A DNA stretch of 64,000 nucleotides, taken from the NCBI GenBank assembly GCA_013414795.1, contig CP058732.1, positions 353,501 through 417,500 of the forward strand, written 5' to 3'. A program made the translations under genes and the position numbers. Shown piece by piece: positions 52,192 through 62,207 of this stretch. The stretch's first letter is position 1, and every line of letters begins with the position of its first letter. The notes beneath the pieces were generated by a model. That model made no database searches and was not told the DNA's origin. It saw only the letters and a list, made by a program, of their open reading frames with translations. Source of the DNA: Candidatus Kapaibacterium sp. GTDB taxonomy: Bacteria > Bacteroidota > Ignavibacteria > Kapaibacteriales > UBA2268.

Positions 52192-55100
52192 TTAGTTTTA
52201 TCAAAACTAAATCCTAAGCCTTCCCATATATTTCTACTTTTAATTTTATTCTGTGTAATTCCATATAAAACTTATTCTCAACGGCTCGATACTACCTTGC
52301 TCGATATTTACGTTCCAGAATTCCAAAAGTCAAAAGTTCCCGAAAAGACTCTTTTGCAACAGAACAACATATATAGATATCCTGATTACGATAATCCTCG
52401 ATTTCGGTACATTCCCGATGGAATGTTCAAATACTTCGACATCGACAGCAATCTTCAATATTTACATTACAAGTATTACTTCTGGCAAGTACCCATTGGC
52501 TACGACTACACAATTCCTCTGGATGATTATCTTACTTTACGAAAAGAAGCATTACAAAAGCAACTATGGGATTCTTTGACAAAAAGTTATGACTTGAAGG
52601 TAGCATTAAGCGGGGGGGACATCGCTCGTATTTTAAGTCAAGCAACTGGATTGACGATTCCTATACCTTCGAATCCCCTTATTACAATTTTTGGTAAACC
52701 ACAGGTTAGTTTGAATGTCAACGGTGAAGTCAACATCCGCGTGGGTTGGCGTTGGGATTTGCAAAATCTTGGTTCAACCTCTGCATTTGGACAATCCCAA
52801 TCTTCTCCGATGTTTAGCCAGGATATTCGAGTAAATGTAACTGGTAAAATTGGCGATAAGTTGTCGATTGGAACTGATTGGAACACCCGTCGTCAATTTG
52901 ATTTCGATAACAAATTCAAAATTGGGTATACTGGCGAAGACGACGACATTATCAAATTGATTGAAGTTGGCAACGTAACTATGCCAGTCCCTTCGACTTT
53001 AATTGGTGGTGGACAGGCTTTGTTTGGGGTTCGTGCGGATTTCCAGTTTGGTCCTTTGTTTTTAAAGACAATTGCATCGCAAAAGCGAGGGGAACGCCGT
53101 TTTGTCGATGTCCGGGGTGGTTCGAGCAAGCAATATTTTTCTTTGCGTGCGTACGATTATGCCAAAAACCATTTCTTCCTCGATACTGCATATAGAAGTA
53201 TTTATCGGGAATACTTTAAAACCTCAACACCAGTCATACCACAGGCTTCCTCTTTCTATCGCATTAAAGAAATCGAAGTGTATGAATCTTCCACCGATGT
53301 TCGGGACAATGCCTACGGAGGAAATGCTGTTGCATTTGCCGACCTGGAGCCAAAACGAATGAGACGAAACGAACTCTATCCGCCCAGTTTGAAATTTACC
53401 CCAATTCAAACTGGGGTTGTCGAAAGAGGTACATTCTTGAAGATTGATTCGACTCGTTATAAAATTGATTACAATCTTGGAACATTGACAATCTTGAATA
53501 TGCGCCAGGATAGATATTACGCTGTTGCCTATCGTATAGAAGGCGAAACAACCGACACAACCGATGATTTGTACTATGGGACACTTTCAACTCTTGTCGG
53601 AGAGAAAGATACTTTAATTTTAAAACTAATTTATCGCCCCAACCTTTTGCCCGCATATAAATCCCTTTGGGCAAGACAAATGAAAAATATCTACCAGATA
53701 AATGCAACAAATGTTTCAGTAACAGACACCAGGATAAATGTCTGGTATATAAATCAAAGTAACGATTCGAGCGATGTACTTCCAGGTGTCCCCGATAAAT
53801 TGGTAACTATCCTAAAAGTCGACCAGGTAAACAATTCAACTGGTGCCCCGCCGGGAGACGGGCAATTTGACTTGCGTCCCCCATTTTTCGACCCAATTTA
53901 TGGTGAAATTACTTTTCCAAGCCTTGAACCATTTCGCGAGGGTTTAAGGGATTACTTTGAAAAAGCAGGCACTCCCCAACTTGCAGAACAGTACGTTTTT
54001 GGAGAAGTCTACGATACAACTTATGATGTAGCTAGAAGAAATACTGCACGCGACCGTTTCGTGATTTCTGGCGAAGTTTCTGGTAGGTTCACCGATAGGA
54101 TTTCGCTTGGGGCTTTCAATCTGACTCCGAATAGTGTGCGAGTAACTCTCGATGGTGTTCCGCTGCGCGAGTATGAAGATTATGTTATAGATTATTATTC
54201 CGGAACTTTGACTTTGAGGAATCCGCGGGCGTCTTTGCCAAATGCAAATTTGAAAATAGAATATGAGCAACAAGATATTTTTAGTATTTCGACCCGAACT
54301 CTTTTGGGCTTGCGTGCCGATTATCAATTGTTCAAGACGCGAACTGGCGAGGCGGGGCTTGGTTTTACTACTATGTTCTACAACCAATCGCTTGTAACAG
54401 ATAGGGTACGACTTGGCGACGAGCCAGTGCGAAATACAATGTTTGGTTTCGATGCAAGAATGAATTGGGAATTGCCCTGGTTAACCAAAATCGTAGATTT
54501 GTTGCCATTTTACGATACCAAAGCAACTTCTTCATTCAATGTTCGCGGTGAATGGGCAATGATGATGCCCAATCCAAACAGAAGAACTTCCGACGTTGCA
54601 AGCGATAATGGTTCGCCAGTTGTTTACATTGATGATTTTGAAGGCGCCCAAAGATATATTTCTTTAAGCCTTACACCTTCGCTTTGGACTCATTCCTCTC
54701 CACCACAAGATGAAATGATTGGTCCAGACGACACCACACGCGCGAAGTTTCGAGGACGAATGTTTTGGTATCAATATGCTCTTCCCCGTGTACCGATTCG
54801 CGATGTATATCCAAACAGAGACTATATCCCCGGTCAAGCCAATCTTTCTCCGTTGTTCATCGACTTCGACCCATTGTACCGTGGAATTTACAATATGAAT
54901 CCAGAATATTTGGACCCATTGAATCCATTGTTCGATACTTTAAACGCTTTTGGAAATCGTCCCGAAAATCGCTCCAAAATTTGGGCTGGAATGACAAAAC
55001 TAATTTCGACATTCAACACAAATTTTGACAACGAGAATATCGAGTACATCGAAATAATGATGAATATCCAACAGTACGAGCCGGGACGAACCAAGATGTA

Positions 55101-58100
55101 CATTGAACTTGGGCAAATAAGCGAAGATATTATCCCAAATCAAAGATTGGATACAGAAGATGGGATAACAAAAGCAAGCCCAATGCCAAACGGAATTATA
55201 GACGTGGGCGAGGACATTGGTATAGATGCTTTGGACGACCAGCGCGAAAAGGAATCTTATCCATACCCATTGAATCTTGAGAACGACCCAGCAAGGGATA
55301 ACTTTAAATTTGACTTTGGCAAAGACGATAGCCAACGCAATCCAAACGATTTCATTCAATTTAATAATTACGAAGGGAATGCTGTTTCCGAATTTGGTCA
55401 ATTTCCCGACCAAGAAGTTTTGAACAGAAACAATGGACAAACAATTTCTCTTGCAAATGATTATTTTCAATACGAAGTGCAACTGAATCCAGACCCAAAT
55501 ACAAATCCCCAGATTGTTGGAGGAAATCCAGACAAAGGTTGGTTCCTATATAGAATTCCAGTGCGAAAGCCCAGCAGAGTTATTGGCAATCCTACGTTTG
55601 CAAATATCCAATACGTTCGAGTTTGGTTCAAAGGTGGAATTGCCAAACTTGCCATTGTTGATTGGCGGCTAGTTGGTGCCCACTGGCAAAGGAACAACAA
55701 TATTCAAACAAATGTTAGCGAGAACGACAGCGTTCTTTCTGTTTCGTTCGTAAATTTGGAAGAAAACAACAAAGCCCCCGATTTCTATACTATGCCCCCT
55801 GGCGTACAAGCCCCAAGAAGATTGGACAATCCGGACCCAACTCGAATTGTACGAACAAATGAACAATCGTTGTCGCTTACTGTCAAGAACTTGCGATATG
55901 GCGAGGAAAGGCTTGCGGTTCGCTATTTCCGGCAACTGGACATATTCTTCTACAAGAAGTTAAAATTTTTCATTCACGGTGACGGCTCGATGCCGGACAA
56001 CCTCGTCCCCGGGGCAATCCCAGTTGCATACGCTTTCATTCGTTTTGGTATCGACTCGATGAACTATTACGAATACCGTGTGCCTTTGCTTCGTGGGTGG
56101 CAAGATATAGAAATCGATTTGCAAGATTTAACAAGCATAAAGCAAATTCGCGACACAAATAGAATCTACGAACGCCAAGTGTTTCCTGTCAAAAACAATC
56201 CACTTGCGTCCTATGCTATTCGGGGGAATCCAATATTGACGCGTGTGCTCTTCTTCGGCTTTGGAATTGCAAACCCAGCGGAAAGATATCCAAACGAATT
56301 AACTACAACAATGTGGATTGACGAACTTCGCTTGATTTCTCCGGAAAATCGCAACGATTGGGCTGCAATTGCTTCTTCGGAACTAAAACTTGCCGACTTC
56401 GGTTCGATTAACACTTCAATAAACTACACCAGACCCAACTTCCACCGTCTCGAGGAACGCTTTGGAAATAGACTTACAACTTCGAACTTTTCTATTACCG
56501 CGCTTGCTTCTGCCGAGAAATTGCTTCCTAAATTCCTTCAAAAATTTAAAATTCCATTCACTTACACCCACACGGAAATGTTCGAAAATCCGGAGTTTGT
56601 TGCCAACAACGATATCAAGTTGAAAGAAGCCTCCGAGGCGGCGAAACAAAATGCTTTGCTTAATGGAGCCACACCAGAAGAGGCGCAGAAAGTTGCCGAC
56701 GAGGTCTTGCTTCGTTCGCAAACACTTCGCGTGATGGATAGTTGGGCAATTACCGGAATGCGAATTGGAATACCAATAAACCATTGGATAATCAACGAAT
56801 TATTCAACAAAGTTGCTGTGGGGTATTCCTATTCACAAGAATTTGAACGCTCTCCATTGTACGTTCATCGCTTCAATTGGAATTGGAACCTTACTTTGCA
56901 ATATTCCAATTCAATTCCAGAACTCATCACTTTTAAACCATTAAGTTTTGTTAAAACCGGGTTCTTTTCGATTTACACAGATTGGAAATTGAATTTATTG
57001 CCAAACAACATCAGCCTCGGTTTAAATATGAATCGCCGTCGACAAACCGAGCAATCAAGATTTTTAGATTTTCCAAGCCCAGTGATTCGTAATTTCTCTG
57101 CTACAAGAAATGCACAATTTTCCTGGAAAGTTAGTGAGAACGGTTTCCTGAATCCTATAATCGATTACTCTGTAAGTACAACAAGCACCCTCGTTCCTTT
57201 CGAGTTGGACGAATTTGGGCGTCAGCGTTCTGGTAGCGAAATTGCTAAAATGATATTCTTCCGAAATGGTAAATTAGTCGATTTTGGTTCGGATAACATT
57301 CACAATCAAAACATTACGATTAATGTTCGACCTAAACTCCCCCTTGGAAAATACTCCCGCTATTTGGATAACACCGGAAGTTACCAGGTTAGTTACAATT
57401 GGAACGACCCATTGCAAGAGGACCCCAGAATTCGCGACATTGTAAAAAGTGCATCTTGGAACAGCAACATTCGTTACAATGCAAGTTTGCGATATAAATC
57501 TTTGATTGAAGACATACTTGGAATACAAACAAGACCCCAGCCGTTTGCAACTCCATCGACCAAACCGGATACGACTCCTAAAACTTTCTGGCAAAAAGTT
57601 GGTGGAATTGCAAAAGCAATTTTTGTCGATTTCGAAAAAGTAGACTTCGTTTTCACTCAAACTAATTCATCGAACAATCCGGGAGTATTCGGAGGAACTG
57701 GTTTCAACAATTTCTGGGCTCGTGGGGTAACATTCCGCGAAAGCAAAGAAATGTTTGGACCAAGTTTTGCATATCAATTAGGCTTGATTGGAAGCCCACA
57801 CGGTAGTTTTACGATTGTGCCTTCGGCGAATTTTCCGTTTTTTGGCTTTTCGACTACCCCCGGGAAACGACCTCCTAACGCTATTCTTCAAGAAAATTTC
57901 AACCAGAGAACTACATTCGAAATTAAAACTACAAGACAACTTTGGAAGGGTGCAAATCTGGATTTAAGTTGGAAAACTGAACTTGGATTTAACAAAAACC
58001 AAACTGTTTTGACCGACTCGCTTGGAAATCCATTCTTTACAAACATTATTGCAACCCAATCTTTCGCTCGAACATATTTGACTTTGCCAACTATCTTCTG

Positions 58101-58944
58101 GATAAACATTTTCAACAATAATATTGAACACGTAATTAATCTTTATAATGTTGAAAAAGCGAAAATACTTGCCTCCAACCTGGATACAATCAAAAAGAAC
58201 CAAATGTTGTTGAATGCTCTTTCGGAATCGTTCCGAAATGGCTTGGAGGCGTTTAGCATATTCAAAGGAGCAGCAGGCAAATTCCTTCCGGGAGTAAACT
58301 GGGCATTCCGTTGGGAAGGCTTAGAAAAGTGGGAACTTTTGAAGCCAATTGCACCCAAAAGAATTTTGATTGAACACATTTACACATCAAAATATCAAGA
58401 AAATGTTCTAATAAATGATAACGGAAGAGCAATTCAAGGACAAAGCGTTCAATATGGATTTCAACCTTTTGTGGGTATTTCCGTTTCTTTCGACGAGAAA
58501 AAATACAAAGGCATATTTACTGCTTCTTTACGCTACAACACAACGACAACCTTCCAAATCAATTCCACAGCCCGGTCAACGATTACACGACAAACAACCG
58601 ATGAAGTTCAAGCCCAAGCAAGCTATACTCTGCGGGGATTCGAGTTCCCATTGTTCAACCTAATACTGCGAAACGATTTGGAATTCAGTTTCCTTGGTTC
58701 ATATAGAAGAAACAAGCGAGCAACTTACGACATTTTGAATTACACTGGCGAAAAAGGAAGAACTCTCGACGGAAATACTCAAATAATAATCGAACCGAGG
58801 GCAAGGTATTCTATTAGCCAAAGGCTTTCTGCCTCGTTCTTTATGCGTTACGAAGGAACTTTGACCGAAGGTGCCTCTTCGCCTGGTTTCAGCAATTTCC
58901 AGGTTGGACTTGATATTCGATTATCAATTTCTGGTGGTCGATAA
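52177..58944 (+). CDS. sprA: SprA/Sov, outer-membrane translocon of the type IX secretion system
   Basis: About 2255 residues; SprA proteins are among the largest single-chain beta-barrels (36 strands in Flavobacterium) and form the T9SS exit pore. A hydrophobic segment (IFLLLILFCVIPYKTYSQ) acts as signal peptide. SprA-typical blocks are SQATGLTIPIPSNPLIT, VNGEVNIRVGWRWD, GDKLSIGTDWNTRRQFDFDN, LIGGGQALFGVRADFQFG and DFEGAQRYISLSL, and the chain ends as a barrel (FQVGLDIRLS). No early ATG exists; GTG 52177 or TTG 52114 must start it, which is odd for so important a gene. A G7 run at 52612-52618 lies inside the frame. The following flavoprotein gene overlaps its stop (TAATG). Confidence 0.95.
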   Translation: MYQKVLVLSKLNPKPSHIFLLLILFCVIPYKTYSQRLDTTLLDIYVPEFQKSKVPEKTLLQQNNIYRYPDYDNPRFRYIPDGMFKYFDIDSNLQYLHYKYYFWQVPIGYDYTIPLDDYLTLRKEALQKQLWDSLTKSYDLKVALSGGDIARILSQATGLTIPIPSNPLITIFGKPQVSLNVNGEVNIRVGWRWDLQNLGSTSAFGQSQSSPMFSQDIRVNVTGKIGDKLSIGTDWNTRRQFDFDNKFKIGYTGEDDDIIKLIEVGNVTMPVPSTLIGGGQALFGVRADFQFGPLFLKTIASQKRGERRFVDVRGGSSKQYFSLRAYDYAKNHFFLDTAYRSIYREYFKTSTPVIPQASSFYRIKEIEVYESSTDVRDNAYGGNAVAFADLEPKRMRRNELYPPSLKFTPIQTGVVERGTFLKIDSTRYKIDYNLGTLTILNMRQDRYYAVAYRIEGETTDTTDDLYYGTLSTLVGEKDTLILKLIYRPNLLPAYKSLWARQMKNIYQINATNVSVTDTRINVWYINQSNDSSDVLPGVPDKLVTILKVDQVNNSTGAPPGDGQFDLRPPFFDPIYGEITFPSLEPFREGLRDYFEKAGTPQLAEQYVFGEVYDTTYDVARRNTARDRFVISGEVSGRFTDRISLGAFNLTPNSVRVTLDGVPLREYEDYVIDYYSGTLTLRNPRASLPNANLKIEYEQQDIFSISTRTLLGLRADYQLFKTRTGEAGLGFTTMFYNQSLVTDRVRLGDEPVRNTMFGFDARMNWELPWLTKIVDLLPFYDTKATSSFNVRGEWAMMMPNPNRRTSDVASDNGSPVVYIDDFEGAQRYISLSLTPSLWTHSSPPQDEMIGPDDTTRAKFRGRMFWYQYALPRVPIRDVYPNRDYIPGQANLSPLFIDFDPLYRGIYNMNPEYLDPLNPLFDTLNAFGNRPENRSKIWAGMTKLISTFNTNFDNENIEYIEIMMNIQQYEPGRTKMYIELGQISEDIIPNQRLDTEDGITKASPMPNGIIDVGEDIGIDALDDQREKESYPYPLNLENDPARDNFKFDFGKDDSQRNPNDFIQFNNYEGNAVSEFGQFPDQEVLNRNNGQTISLANDYFQYEVQLNPDPNTNPQIVGGNPDKGWFLYRIPVRKPSRVIGNPTFANIQYVRVWFKGGIAKLAIVDWRLVGAHWQRNNNIQTNVSENDSVLSVSFVNLEENNKAPDFYTMPPGVQAPRRLDNPDPTRIVRTNEQSLSLTVKNLRYGEERLAVRYFRQLDIFFYKKLKFFIHGDGSMPDNLVPGAIPVAYAFIRFGIDSMNYYEYRVPLLRGWQDIEIDLQDLTSIKQIRDTNRIYERQVFPVKNNPLASYAIRGNPILTRVLFFGFGIANPAERYPNELTTTMWIDELRLISPENRNDWAAIASSELKLADFGSINTSINYTRPNFHRLEERFGNRLTTSNFSITALASAEKLLPKFLQKFKIPFTYTHTEMFENPEFVANNDIKLKEASEAAKQNALLNGATPEEAQKVADEVLLRSQTLRVMDSWAITGMRIGIPINHWIINELFNKVAVGYSYSQEFERSPLYVHRFNWNWNLTLQYSNSIPELITFKPLSFVKTGFFSIYTDWKLNLLPNNISLGLNMNRRRQTEQSRFLDFPSPVIRNFSATRNAQFSWKVSENGFLNPIIDYSVSTTSTLVPFELDEFGRQRSGSEIAKMIFFRNGKLVDFGSDNIHNQNITINVRPKLPLGKYSRYLDNTGSYQVSYNWNDPLQEDPRIRDIVKSASWNSNIRYNASLRYKSLIEDILGIQTRPQPFATPSTKPDTTPKTFWQKVGGIAKAIFVDFEKVDFVFTQTNSSNNPGVFGGTGFNNFWARGVTFRESKEMFGPSFAYQLGLIGSPHGSFTIVPSANFPFFGFSTTPGKRPPNAILQENFNQRTTFEIKTTRQLWKGANLDLSWKTELGFNKNQTVLTDSLGNPFFTNIIATQSFARTYLTLPTIFWINIFNNNIEHVINLYNVEKAKILASNLDTIKKNQMLLNALSESFRNGLEAFSIFKGAAGKFLPGVNWAFRWEGLEKWELLKPIAPKRILIEHIYTSKYQENVLINDNGRAIQGQSVQYGFQPFVGISVSFDEKKYKGIFTASLRYNTTTTFQINSTARSTITRQTTDEVQAQASYTLRGFEFPLFNLILRNDLEFSFLGSYRRNKRATYDILNYTGEKGRTLDGNTQIIIEPRARYSISQRLSASFFMRYEGTLTEGASSPGFSNFQVGLDIRLSISGGR

Positions 58945-60425
58945 TGATTGAAAAAACTAATCTTGATGAAATTCAGAACTATTTAGTCGATTCTTCAAAT
59001 TTAAAAGGAACTTGCGAAAAGGTGTTAATTCCAGAAAATCTCACCGAATTGGTTAACATCATCAAACACTGCTATCTAAACGATATACCATATACTATAT
59101 CTGGCGGTGGAACGGGTTTGGTTGGCGGACGAGTTCCTTTCGATGGAGTTCTAATTTCGACCGAAAAGTTGAATGGAATTCTTGATTTTGATCCTCAAAA
59201 TCAGTTTGTCGTTGTCGAACCTGGTGTAGTTCGAAAAGATTTAGATGAATTTCTTGAATCGAAAGGTTTCTTTTTGCCACCAAATCCAACCGAAACAAAT
59301 AGTTTCATTGGCGGAAATCTTGCTTGCAATTCTTCTGGCTCGCGTACTTTTAAATATGGAACGATGCGCGACTATGTTCTGGCGCTCGACGTAGTTCTTC
59401 CCGATGGTGAAACTGTATCTCTCCAGAGAAGTGAGGTCGAAAGAGTACGAAACAGCCACTTCTCTTATTATTTGCCAAGCGGGAAAACTATTGAGTTTGT
59501 AATACCAGCATTGCCTTACGTAAATTCCTCGAAAAACACTGCTGGATATTATCTTCACAAGGGAATGCACTTCCTCGACTTATTCATTGGAAGCGAAGGA
59601 ACTCTTGGAACAATTGTCAAAGCAAAATTAAAAGTTGAAAGATTGCCAGAAAAAGTGATTGGATTTATTATCTTTTTCAAAGAATTGGCTTCGGCTCTCG
59701 ATTTTATAACCAAGACAAAGGGAATCATTAAAGCAGAAACGGAAAACGGCAAAAATAAGGCTTATATCTCACCGCGATTGATTGAATACTTCGATAGAAA
59801 TTCGCTTTTGCTTGTATCAGATGATTACCCACAAATTCCCAAAAATGTTGAATGTGCAATATGGGTTGAACAAGAGTGTTCGAACAATGATGAAGAAGAG
59901 ATACTGCTTTCTTTGTGGCTTGAACATATTTCAAAATTTACACCATTTGCAAGCGAAACCTGGGTTGCGACACAAGACCACGAACATCGTCGCTTCGCTG
60001 AATTTCGCCATCTTATTCCAACACGTGTCTTCGAACTTGTTGCAAAGAGCAACTACCACAAAATCGGCTCCGACGTTGCTGTGAACGACAATGTCTTTGC
60101 AAATTATTATTTACGTTTAACGAAAATGCTTGAAAACTCGAAATTGCAATACTTTGTTTGGGGGCATTTTGGAAATTCACACCTACATTTGAACCTTATC
60201 CCTCGCAATGAAAACGAGAACCGACTTGCCCAACAAATTTACGATGAACATATTATCGATGCAATTTCGCTTGGTGGAACTTATTCGGCAGAGCACGGAA
60301 CTGGAAAATTGAAACGAAAATATTTGGAAATGATGTACGGAAAGGACATTGTCCAGAAAATGAAAGAAATCAAATTAAAATTCGACCCCAAGAACCTACT
60401 TGGTCGCGGAAATTTGTTTTCTTAA
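58944..60425 (+). CDS. FAD-linked oxidase of the GlcD / D-lactate dehydrogenase family
   Basis: A 493-residue flavoprotein oxidising a 2-hydroxy acid such as D-lactate or glycolate, passing electrons to the respiratory chain. The FAD_binding_4 domain (about 20-190) shows ISGGGTGLVGGRVPFDG and NPTETNSFIGGNLACNSSGS. The C-terminal FAD-oxidase domain shows HFGNSHLHLNLI and GGTYSAEHGTGKLKRKYLE, ending FDPKNLLGRGNLF. The ATG overlaps the sprA stop (TAATG), an unexpected pairing with a secretion pore. The 3' end overlaps the convergent mltG by 30 bases. No Fe-S domain is fused. Substrate is unassigned. Confidence 0.93.
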   Translation: MIEKTNLDEIQNYLVDSSNLKGTCEKVLIPENLTELVNIIKHCYLNDIPYTISGGGTGLVGGRVPFDGVLISTEKLNGILDFDPQNQFVVVEPGVVRKDLDEFLESKGFFLPPNPTETNSFIGGNLACNSSGSRTFKYGTMRDYVLALDVVLPDGETVSLQRSEVERVRNSHFSYYLPSGKTIEFVIPALPYVNSSKNTAGYYLHKGMHFLDLFIGSEGTLGTIVKAKLKVERLPEKVIGFIIFFKELASALDFITKTKGIIKAETENGKNKAYISPRLIEYFDRNSLLLVSDDYPQIPKNVECAIWVEQECSNNDEEEILLSLWLEHISKFTPFASETWVATQDHEHRRFAEFRHLIPTRVFELVAKSNYHKIGSDVAVNDNVFANYYLRLTKMLENSKLQYFVWGHFGNSHLHLNLIPRNENENRLAQQIYDEHIIDAISLGGTYSAEHGTGKLKRKYLEMMYGKDIVQKMKEIKLKFDPKNLLGRGNLFS

Positions 60426-61445
60426 TTCCCTTTTGTACAAAGCCTTGTTCTTTAGATGTTCTTCGAATGTCCTTGCAAATCTGTGCCTACCCGAACCATC
60501 TCCATATGCTACAAAGTATAGAAAATTATGCTTTTCTGGGTAAATCGCAGCCTCGATAGAGGAAACTCCAGGAGAACAGATAGGTCCAGGTGGCAATCCT
60601 TCATATTTGTATGTATTGTAAAGATTGTCGACATCGAGGTCCTCGAAACGAATTCGCTTTTTGCTGTTCAAAGCATATTGAACTGTCGGGTCCGACTCAA
60701 GTTTCATTCCTTTTTGCAAGCGATTATAAAATACGCCACTAATTCGTTTCCGTTCTTCCTTCAAAGGGCTTTCGAGTTCAATAATTGAAGCGAGGGTCAA
60801 AACGAAATGCCTCGAAATTCCCATTTCCTTGCATACGCCTTCAAATTTTTCTTCCCAGATTCTATTTTGAGTTTCTATTAATTTTCTAACAACATTTTCC
60901 GCATCAGTTCCGTAGTAAAAAAAGTATGTTTCTGGCATAAGATAACCTTCGATAGAATTTATAGGAATGTTCAGTTTTTTAACATAGTTGCCTTCTTCAA
61001 TTGCTTTGTAAAAAGAGTCTACATCAATTCCAAGTTCTTTTTGTGTAATACGTGCGAAATCTTTGATAGTTATACCTTCTGGATAGGTTACTTTAACTGT
61101 GTAAAGTTGTCTCCCAGAGAAAATAGCGCGAATAATATCGATATTTCTAAAATAGTTGGAAAATTTGTATGTTCCAGCAACGGGAATTTTGCCAGTTGCA
61201 AAACTGTATGCACGAATAAGCGGAACAAAGAGTTCCTTTGGTTGCAAAGCTCCATATTTGTTGAATTCTTCTACAATGGTTCGGGTTGTAGCATTTTTCG
61301 AAATTTTCACTAAAATTTCGTTTTTTTGTATTTGCTTGTTAAGAAGACTTAAAGAATAGAAGACAAAAATTAAGAGTGGAGCAACGACGGCGGCAAAGAT
61401 TATATACAAGACACGTAATAATTTCTTTTTGGTTCTCTTTTTCAT
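60396..61445 (-). CDS. mltG: Endolytic murein transglycosylase MltG
   Basis: A 349-residue inner-membrane enzyme that cuts nascent glycan strands and sets their length. It has one N-terminal membrane helix (residues 10-32), a LysM-like subdomain (VKISKNATTRTIVEEFNKYG), then the YceG domain. The catalytic Glu is in LASIIELESPLKEERKRISG, and the substrate region is LESDPTVQYAL. LPPGPICSPGVSSIEAAIYP is the diagnostic C-terminal motif. The gene is convergent with the flavoprotein gene and overlaps it by 30 bases. A TAAATTTG -10-like element (61501-61494) lies upstream. Confidence 0.96.
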   Translation of the reverse strand: MKKRTKKKLLRVLYIIFAAVVAPLLIFVFYSLSLLNKQIQKNEILVKISKNATTRTIVEEFNKYGALQPKELFVPLIRAYSFATGKIPVAGTYKFSNYFRNIDIIRAIFSGRQLYTVKVTYPEGITIKDFARITQKELGIDVDSFYKAIEEGNYVKKLNIPINSIEGYLMPETYFFYYGTDAENVVRKLIETQNRIWEEKFEGVCKEMGISRHFVLTLASIIELESPLKEERKRISGVFYNRLQKGMKLESDPTVQYALNSKKRIRFEDLDVDNLYNTYKYEGLPPGPICSPGVSSIEAAIYPEKHNFLYFVAYGDGSGRHRFARTFEEHLKNKALYKRELRKQISATK

Positions 61446-61527
61446 TTTAAAATAAAAATATTACTAATCAGTTATATAGTTTTTATAGAAAAACAAATTT
61501 ATTAAAAACTAAGTAGACGAGGTTAAA

Positions 61528-61932
61528 ATGGGAATAAAAATTGTTTTTCCAGGGAATAAACGGGTCGACGCAATTATGCCAAGCGGATTCACAATCCATA
61601 CAGACCAACCTGTTCGTGAAGGTGGCGACGGAACTGCACCAGCACCTTTCGAGCTGTTCCTTGCCTCGATTGGAACCTGCGCCGGTATCTACATTGTTGG
61701 ATTTTGCGAAAGTCGAGGAATTCCCTACCAAGATATTGAAATCTACCAGGATTTGGTCTACGACCCAATCGCAAGGAAGATTGCAAAAGTGAAGTTGGAA
61801 ATTCGAGTTCCAAAGGATTTTCCAGAAAAGTATTACGATGCTTTGGTTAAATCTGCTAATATTTGTGCAGTGAAGAAAACGATAGAAAATCCTCCAGAAT
61901 TTGAAACATACACCACCGTTAAAGAGGGCTAA
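61528..61932 (+). CDS. OsmC/Ohr family protein
   Basis: A 134-residue peroxiredoxin-like protein that reduces organic hydroperoxides through two cysteines. C51 (ASIGTCAGIYI) and C113 (SANICAVKKT) are the expected pair, and GGDGTAPAPFELF matches the conserved Gly/Pro-rich loop. GAGG precedes the ATG. The sequence is shorter than Ohr proper and closer to the general OsmC-like proteins. A perfect terminator hairpin overlaps its last codons and stop. It diverges from mltG. Confidence 0.93.
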   Translation: MGIKIVFPGNKRVDAIMPSGFTIHTDQPVREGGDGTAPAPFELFLASIGTCAGIYIVGFCESRGIPYQDIEIYQDLVYDPIARKIAKVKLEIRVPKDFPEKYYDALVKSANICAVKKTIENPPEFETYTTVKEG

Positions 61933-61952
61933 CAAAGCCCTCTTTCTTTTTT
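61921..61952 (+). terminator. Intrinsic terminator of the OsmC gene
   Basis: AAAGAGGGCT-AACAA-AGCCCTCTTT forms a perfect 10-bp stem with a 5-base loop, followed by CTTTTTT. The left arm includes the last sense codons and part of the stop codon of the OsmC gene. The right arm is also complementary to the ribosome-binding region (62194-62203) of the next gene. Confidence 0.93.
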
Positions 61953-62152
61953 GAACCAATCCTGTTTTCCTTTACTTTATTTCTGCTTTATTTGTTTTCT
62001 TAATATTTTAATATTAATATTTTTCTCAGTGTGCTTTTTACATTTGTTTATCATTAATAAAGGTTTTGCAAGTAATACACAAACTGGTTCGCAAATTCTG
62101 GTAAATCAACAACAAATCTTTACAGAAGAAAAAAAATTCTTGTTTAATTTTT

Positions 62153-62192
62153 TTACATCCACTAATTTGTTGATTACATTCTAGGATGTAAT
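62153..62192. promoter_or_regulatory. Palindrome upstream of the cysteine-rich gene
   Basis: ATTACATTCTAGGATGTAAT (62173-62192) is a 20-base near-palindrome with perfect 7-base arms. A further TTACATCC at 62153-62160 is exactly inverted relative to GGATGTAA at 62184-62191. The site sits directly before the ribosome-binding site of the 62208 gene and looks like an operator or stem-loop. Apart from it, the 275 bases between OsmC and this gene hold nothing I can name. Confidence 0.45.
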
Positions 62193-62207
62193 TAAAGAGG
62201 GCTTAAG

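Noticed and set aside
58944..60425. Flavoprotein as DprE1 partner of the DprE2-like reductase
   Set aside because: The C-terminal GGTYSAEHGTG and FDPKNLLG motifs are those of GlcD/D-lactate dehydrogenases, and the gene is 42 kb away.
61951..62184. Short open frame of 77 codons between OsmC and the cysteine-rich gene
   Set aside because: It starts at TTG inside the T tract of the OsmC terminator, has no ribosome-binding site and no recognisable sequence.
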